DNA of 64,000 bases from Paracoccaceae bacterium (GTDB taxonomy: Bacteria > Pseudomonadota > Alphaproteobacteria > Rhodobacterales > Rhodobacteraceae). The notes beneath the pieces were generated by a model. That model made no database searches and was not told where the DNA came from. It saw only the letters and a program-made list of their open reading frames with translations. Location: positions 112,341 through 176,340 of the forward strand of contig JACVZW010000059.1 of assembly GCA_014654775.1 (NCBI GenBank), written 5' to 3'. Shown in pieces: positions 59,703-64,000 of this stretch. The position numbers and the translations under genes are program-made. The first letter of the stretch is position 1. Every line of letters starts with the position of its first letter.

Positions 59703-60602
59703 CTAGGCTTGCTGCCACAGAAGTGCTCCGACACCGGCGAGGATGGTGGCCATGCCGAGATATTGGCGCGGCGCGGTTCTCTGTTTGAAATGCAGGCGCG
59801 CGACGAGTTGGGCCATCGGCACCTCGACCAGCGCGAGCGTGCGGACATTGGCGGCCGTCGTGAGTGAAAAGCCGGTGAACCAGCAGGCCGAGGCGAAGGC
59901 GCCGAGGAAGCCTGCGGCCAGAGAGCTGCGCCAGACGCGGAAGGAGCCTGCCAGCGCCTTGCGGTCGAAAAGGGCAAGCCAGATCAGCAGCGTGGCGGAT
60001 TGGATCGTGAGGGCGAGGGTGAGGGTTGTGAGGGCGCGGGTGAAGAATGACCCGTCCGGCAGGGCGGTGATGCCACCGCGAAAGCCGATGGCGGCCATGC
60101 CGTAGCCCGCGCCTGCCAGCAGGCCGAGGGCGGCGGGGCGGACCTGGAACAGGGTCCGGAGCGGGCCGGGTTTGATGGACAGGATCAGGACGCCAAGCGT
60201 GGCGATGGCGATGGCGGCGAGCGTGCCGGGGGTGAGGTGGTCGCCCAAAAGGGCGATGCCGAGAAGCGCCACGAGGACGGGTTCGGTCTTGATCCATGCG
60301 GTGGCAACGCCGAAGCCTTCATCCCGCATCAGCAGGAGCATGAGCGCGGTGCCCGCGATCTGCGCCCATGCGCCAAGCGCCGTCCATGCCAGTGTGGCAG
60401 GGCCGGGCAAGGGGATGGGCGATCCGGTCCAACCCGTTTGAATCGCAAGGAAAAGCGCGGCGAAGGGAAGGCCGAAGAGAAAGCGGACCTGCGTCGCGCC
60501 GACTGTGCCCAAGGCCGCCGTCAGCCCCGCCTGCGTGGCGTTGCGCCCGGTCTGGGCCAGCGCCCCCAGCAGCGCGGCCCAGACCCAGAGCGGGAGCGAC
60601 AT
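59703..60602 (-). CDS. DMT-superfamily (EamA) transporter
   Basis: A 299-residue inner-membrane protein with ten hydrophobic segments arranged as two EamA repeats (about 5-135 and 150-290). The typical C-terminal segment is LALVEVPMAQLVARLHFKQR. Members export metabolites or amino acids; the substrate is unknown. Its ATG follows the hemE stop by a single base on the same strand, so it is probably co-transcribed with hemE, though no functional link is evident. Confidence 0.87.
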   Translation of the reverse strand: MSLPLWVWAALLGALAQTGRNATQAGLTAALGTVGATQVRFLFGLPFAALFLAIQTGWTGSPIPLPGPATLAWTALGAWAQIAGTALMLLLMRDEGFGVATAWIKTEPVLVALLGIALLGDHLTPGTLAAIAIATLGVLILSIKPGPLRTLFQVRPAALGLLAGAGYGMAAIGFRGGITALPDGSFFTRALTTLTLALTIQSATLLIWLALFDRKALAGSFRVWRSSLAAGFLGAFASACWFTGFSLTTAANVRTLALVEVPMAQLVARLHFKQRTAPRQYLGMATILAGVGALLWQQA

Positions 60603-60603
60603 G

Positions 60604-61641
60604 TCAGGCCCCGCGGACCGTGTCGATCATGAGTTGGACATTGGCAGGGTCCGCCTCGGGCGTGATGCCATGGCCAAGGTTGAAGATATGCGGACCCTTG
60701 CGGAAGGCATCGACGACGCGGCGGGTTTCGCGCACCAGCGCCTCGCCCCCCGTGACCATGTGTTCGGGGGCAAGGTTGCCCTGAACGCAGCCGCCGGGTT
60801 GGACATGTTCGGCGGCCCATTCGGGGCTGACGGAATTGTCTATGGCGACGCAATCAGCGCCGGTTTTGGCGGCGAAGCCGATATAGCCATCGCCCGCCTC
60901 GCGCGGGAAGGCGATGATGGGCAGGCCGGGGTGGCGGTCCTTCATCGCGCTGATGATGCGGGCGGCGGGTTTGACGGCGAAATCGTCGAAATCCTTGCCC
61001 TTGAGGGAGCCTGCCCATGAGTCGAAGAGTTTCACCACCTCGGCCCCCGCGATCACCTGGGCGGAGAGGTATTCGACTGTCGCCTCGGTGATGCGGTCGA
61101 TGAGCGCCTCGAAGGTGGCGCGGTCGGTGTTCTTGAGCGCGTGGGCGGCGCCTTGGTCTTTCGACCCACGGCCCGCGATCATGTAGGTGGCGACGGTCCA
61201 AGGGGCACCGGCGAAGCCGATGAGGGTGGTTTCCTTGGGCAGTTCGCGGGCGAGGATGCGGACGGTTTCATAGACGGGCGAGAGCGTATCATGGATCGCG
61301 TCGGTGGGTTTGAGCGCCTTGACCTGATCCATCGTGGTGGTGGTTTCCATCCGCGGGCCTTCACCGGTTTCGAACCAGAGTTTCGGCCCCAAGGCCTGAG
61401 GCAGAAGCAGGATGTCGGCAAAGAGGATCGCCGCGTCAAAGCCATAGCGGCGGATCGGCTGCAGCGTGACTTCCGCAGCAAGATCAGGGGTATAGCAGAG
61501 TGAGAGGAAGTCCCCGGCCTGCGCGCGGGTGGCGCGGTATTCGGGCAGGTAGCGGCCCGCTTGACGCATCATCCAGATCGGCGGGGTGGGCAGGGTTTCG
61601 CCTGCGAGGGCACGCAGGATGGTCTTGGCGGGCTGGGTCAT
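60604..61641 (-). CDS. hemE: Uroporphyrinogen decarboxylase
   Basis: A 345-residue HemE making coproporphyrinogen III. The active-site loop [14 protein letters not shown] is near 23-36, the catalytic aspartate is in [13 protein letters not shown], and [14 protein letters not shown] and [13 protein letters not shown] are present. I start at the ATG at 61641; upstream in-frame sequence has no ribosome site. It is divergent from hemC, with a 205-bp shared region, so two heme-pathway genes are regulated from one spot. Confidence 0.95.
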   Translation of the reverse strand: MTQPAKTILRALAGETLPTPPIWMMRQAGRYLPEYRATRAQAGDFLSLCYTPDLAAEVTLQPIRRYGFDAAILFADILLLPQALGPKLWFETGEGPRMETTTTMDQVKALKPTDAIHDTLSPVYETVRILARELPKETTLIGFAGAPWTVATYMIAGRGSKDQGAAHALKNTDRATFEALIDRITEATVEYLSAQVIAGAEVVKLFDSWAGSLKGKDFDDFAVKPAARIISAMKDRHPGLPIIAFPREAGDGYIGFAAKTGADCVAIDNSVSPEWAAEHVQPGGCVQGNLAPEHMVTGGEALVRETRRVVDAFRKGPHIFNLGHGITPEADPANVQLMIDTVRGA

Positions 61642-61846
61642 GGGGTGGCTTTCGTGGGCGCGCCCCTGCGGGGCGGGAGGGGTGTCTGGGTGCGGCGCAG
61701 GGCGCAGTCTCCGGGCCGGAAGGGCCGGAGGGCAGGGAAAGGGGCCGGAGCCGGGGCGCGAAGCGGCGTCATGATCCATGCGTCGGCTGGCGGCGGGGTC
61801 TTGTCAAGAGTTGTCAGGTAAAGATGACAGTTGTATGCCTTGGTGC

Positions 61847-62791
61847 ATGACAAATCCGCTTCCCTCCCCCGCCCAGCCCTTGAAGATCGGAACCCGTGGT
61901 TCGCCCCTTGCGCTCTGGCAGGCGCATGAGGTGCGGCGCTGCCTGATGGAGGCCTTCAGCCTGCCGGAGGCGGCCTTTGAGATCGTGGTGATCAAGGTGA
62001 CGGGGGACCAGATCCTTGACAAACCGCTGAAGGAGATCGGCGGCAAGGGGCTGTTCACACGCGAGATAGAGGAGGCTTTGATCGAGGGGACCATAGATAT
62101 TGCGGTCCATTCGATGAAGGACATGCCGACGATGCAGCCCGAAGGGTTGATCCTTGACTGCTATCTGCCGCGTGAGGATGTGCGGGACGGGTTTGTGTCG
62201 CCGGGGGTGGCGTCGCTGGCCGATCTGCCGCAAGGGGCGGTGGTGGGGTCTTCGTCCTTGCGGCGGCGGGCGCAGCTGGCGCTGCGGCGGCCCGATCTGC
62301 GGCTGGTGGAGTTCCGGGGGAATGTGCAGACGCGGATGCGCAAGCTGGACGAGGGGGTGGCGGTGGCGACCTTCCTTGCCATGGCGGGGCTGAATCGGCT
62401 GGGGATGAGCCATGTGGCGCGGTCGGCCATTGCGCCGGAAGAGATGCTGCCTGCCGTGGCGCAGGGCGCGATCGGTGTGGAAAGACGCATTGCGGATCAA
62501 CGGGTTGCGGACCTTCTGGCCGCGATCCATGACGGGCCGACGGGCGTGCGGCTGGCCGCCGAGCGGGGCTTCCTTGCGCGGCTGGACGGGTCTTGCGAGA
62601 CGCCGATTGCGGGGCTGGCGGTGATCGAGGGCGATAGGCTTTGGCTGCGGGGCGAGATCCTGCGGCCGGACGGATCGGAGTCGATCACCGGGGAGCGGCG
62701 GGGTGCGGTTTCCGACGCGGTGGCGATGGGACGCGATCTGGCGGATGAGGTGCTGGGGCGGGCCCCTTCGGGGTTCTTCAGCTGGCGCTAA
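61847..62791 (+). CDS. hemC: Hydroxymethylbilane synthase (porphobilinogen deaminase)
   Basis: A 314-residue enzyme joining four porphobilinogens. It begins KIGTRGSPLALWQAHEVRR, contains HSMKDMPT and GSSSLRRRAQL (substrate-binding arginines), and has the cofactor cysteine in LDGSCETPIAGLAV (about 246). The ATG at 61847 has no clear ribosome site; TTGTCA repeats at 61801 and 61811 lie upstream. It ends in a gap with a dispersed repeat. Confidence 0.95.
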   Translation: MTNPLPSPAQPLKIGTRGSPLALWQAHEVRRCLMEAFSLPEAAFEIVVIKVTGDQILDKPLKEIGGKGLFTREIEEALIEGTIDIAVHSMKDMPTMQPEGLILDCYLPREDVRDGFVSPGVASLADLPQGAVVGSSSLRRRAQLALRRPDLRLVEFRGNVQTRMRKLDEGVAVATFLAMAGLNRLGMSHVARSAIAPEEMLPAVAQGAIGVERRIADQRVADLLAAIHDGPTGVRLAAERGFLARLDGSCETPIAGLAVIEGDRLWLRGEILRPDGSESITGERRGAVSDAVAMGRDLADEVLGRAPSGFFSWR

Positions 62792-62833
62792 GTCGCTGCG
62801 AACGCTGGATTAATTCACTGATCGGGACGAAAC

Positions 62834-62884
62834 CGGCTGTGCCCTGTTTTGTGCCGCATTCTGTGCAGCAAACTGTGGCCACGC
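62834..62884 (+). repeat. Dispersed TGTGC-repeat element, copy 3
   Basis: TGTGC at 62838, 62850 and 62862 and TGTGG at 62874, exactly 12 bp apart. Bases 62849-62884 are identical to the reverse complement of 24161-24196, and 62834-62877 match 39490-39533 with 5 mismatches. It lies in the gap between convergent hemC and MFS genes, with GGTTAACCA nearby at 62902. Confidence 0.85.
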
Positions 62885-63056
62885 GCGGTGCGGTTTCACG
62901 CGGTTAACCATCATCTGCCGGGGTGAGTCGCCGGAGTGCGTGGTGGGCGAAATCTGACGCGGATTTCGCGGCGTTTTATGACGCAGAGAATGCCGCAGGG
63001 CGCCGGGCCGGACTGGACCCGGAATGGGTGCCACGTTCTGGCGCGGGTGTTTCGCG

Positions 63057-64000
63057 TCAGAAAGCGGATCGGCGCGGGCGGTCGATCCAGAGGAGCGCGA
63101 TCGCGCCCAGAAGCGCGATCGTGGCGCCCATCAGGGCGGTGACGAGATAGCCCCCGCCGATCACCGCGCCGAGTGCGAAGGCGGCGGCGGCCAGCAGTTC
63201 CGCCGCCAGACGTTGCAGCGCGAGCATGGCTCCGGCCGCGCCGGGGCGGCCGTCGAGCAGGTCCTGAAAATAGGCGATGGGGAGGGTGAGGATCGCCGCC
63301 CCGCCCAGCCCCGCCAAAAGGGTGAGGACCCAGAGCCAAGCGCTTTCCGTCAGCACGGGCATCAGGGCGAGATGGGTGACATAGAGGAGCGTCCCTGCGG
63401 CCAAGAGCGTGGCGCGGCGGATGCGGCGGGTGAGCAGCGGCAGGAGCAGGATGAAGGGCACCTCCCACCCCGCCACGAGGCCGATATAGAGCGCGGCATC
63501 GCCCGTATCGCGCGTCGGCGAAGCGTTGAAGACCAGCGCGGCGAGGATCATGTAGAGGTTGCCCGCCGAGGCGATGGCCCCAAGGAGGAGGAGGCGGATC
63601 AGGATTCGGCCTTCGGCGATCTCGGCAAAGGCGCGGCGGAAGTTCAGGCCGGAGGGGCGATCCTCCCACGTGGTCTGGCCGTCGCGGGGCCAGCGGAGGT
63701 GGAGGAGGGTGGAGAGGGTGACGGCGGCCAGCGTGGCGGTGAGATAGACCGTCATCACGTCGAGGCCCCAGTCGAAGGCGAAGGTCCAGAAGATCAGCAT
63801 GGCGAGGAAGCTGAGCGAGAGGGCCGAGCGCAGGGTCGACAGGACCGCATCGCGCGCCGCCCCGTCTTCGGACTGGGCGAGGCGGGCCAGCGCGAAGAAC
63901 TGGCCGTAGAGCGAGGTGGCGACGGGGAATAGCAGCCCGTGGCAGAGTGCGAAGGTGAGGGGCGAGGGGGCAACCAGCATCAGCCCGACGCCAAGGGTTC
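63057..64000 (-). CDS. MFS transporter, sugar-efflux (SET)-like, N-terminus outside window
   Basis: The frame stays open to the right edge, so the N-terminal part is missing. The visible 314 residues include about nine membrane segments and a cytoplasmic loop (about 100-125, RWPRDGQTTWEDRPSGLNF). A segment DGRPGAAGAMLALQRLAAEL near the C-terminal third resembles the sugar-efflux group, where PGAAG occurs in a similar place. The substrate is unknown. It converges on hemC. Confidence 0.8.
   Translation of the reverse strand, partial: TLGVGLMLVAPSPLTFALCHGLLFPVATSLYGQFFALARLAQSEDGAARDAVLSTLRSALSLSFLAMLIFWTFAFDWGLDVMTVYLTATLAAVTLSTLLHLRWPRDGQTTWEDRPSGLNFRRAFAEIAEGRILIRLLLLGAIASAGNLYMILAALVFNASPTRDTGDAALYIGLVAGWEVPFILLLPLLTRRIRRATLLAAGTLLYVTHLALMPVLTESAWLWVLTLLAGLGGAAILTLPIAYFQDLLDGRPGAAGAMLALQRLAAELLAAAAFALGAVIGGGYLVTALMGATIALLGAIALLWIDRPRRSAF

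Noticed and set aside
57110-59977. Very long minus-strand open frame covering hemF and both unknown genes
   Set aside because: Only its last 130 codons (the lipoprotein) look real. The rest is antisense to clear genes and has the proline/arginine/histidine-rich composition typical of GC-biased shadow frames.
1-64000. tRNA, rRNA, CRISPR, prophage or IS elements
   Set aside because: No intergenic T-loop and acceptor pairing, no regularly spaced 25-40 bp repeats with unique spacers, and no transposase, integrase or phage structural protein were seen.

Overview
The window is a high-GC stretch of an alphaproteobacterial chromosome, most likely family Rhodobacteraceae (Rhodobacter relatives). The evidence is the hemN-fnrL-usp-ccoNOQP-ccoGHIS block, whose order matches what I recall for Rhodobacter sphaeroides, FnrL-type TTGAC/T-N4-A/GTCAA boxes, a membrane-anchored cytochrome cy, and strong GC bias at third codon positions. 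There is no IS element, prophage, CRISPR array, tRNA or rRNA. Both window ends cut a gene: an RND pump on the left and an MFS transporter on the right.

Layout. 0-2 kb: tail of an RND pump, then a MocE-type Rieske ferredoxin and a di-iron desaturase/hydroxylase on the minus strand. 2.3-11.7 kb: a plus-strand lipid and phosphodiester block (PlcP-like phosphoesterase, GT21 glycolipid glycosyltransferase, DedA protein, GT2 enzyme, TIM-barrel isomerase-like protein, GpdQ-like phosphodiesterase, then ugpBAEC). Read together it looks like phosphate-sparing membrane lipid remodelling with recovery of glycerophosphodiesters. 12-15.4 kb: VIT-family protein and a hybrid histidine kinase preceded by a 45-codon reading frame and an FNR-like box. 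15.7-20.7 kb: RpiR regulator, formyl-THF ligase-like protein and an NMT1/THI5-type ABC importer with a fused double permease. 21-29.3 kb: SRP RNA, TetR/hydrolase pair, M24-like protein, HAD phosphatase, nucleotidase, NudC, SRPBCC protein, prephenate dehydratase.

29.4-37.2 kb: cytochrome cy, a YejABEF-type peptide importer and a coupled GT4 glycosyltransferase. 37.2-50.1 kb: the micro-oxic respiration island: hemN, fnrL, usp, ccoNOQP, a thioredoxin/CcdA pair, and ccoGHIS including the small ccoS. Four FnrL boxes sit at hemN/fnrL, at usp and ccoN (one each), and at ccoG. 50-64 kb: housekeeping genes: FAH-family hydrolase, D-Ala-D-Ala carboxypeptidase with SPOR-like tail, HAD hydrolase, clpS, a lower-GC methyltransferase that looks inserted, RsmC-like methyltransferase, an SDR lacking its catalytic lysine, a lipoprotein, hemF, two unknown proteins, a DMT transporter, hemE and hemC.

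The genes cooperate in two main ways. Heme enzymes (hemN, hemF, hemE, hemC), cytochrome cy, the cbb3 oxidase with its maturation factors, and FnrL form an oxygen-responsive respiration module. The plcP-to-ugpC block forms a lipid turnover module. The most unusual non-coding signals are two families of short dispersed repeats confined to gaps between convergent genes: a palindrome built on GTAGGATGGGC (three copies, 37-44 kb), and an element with TGTGC repeated every 12 bp (three copies, 24, 39.5 and 62.8 kb).
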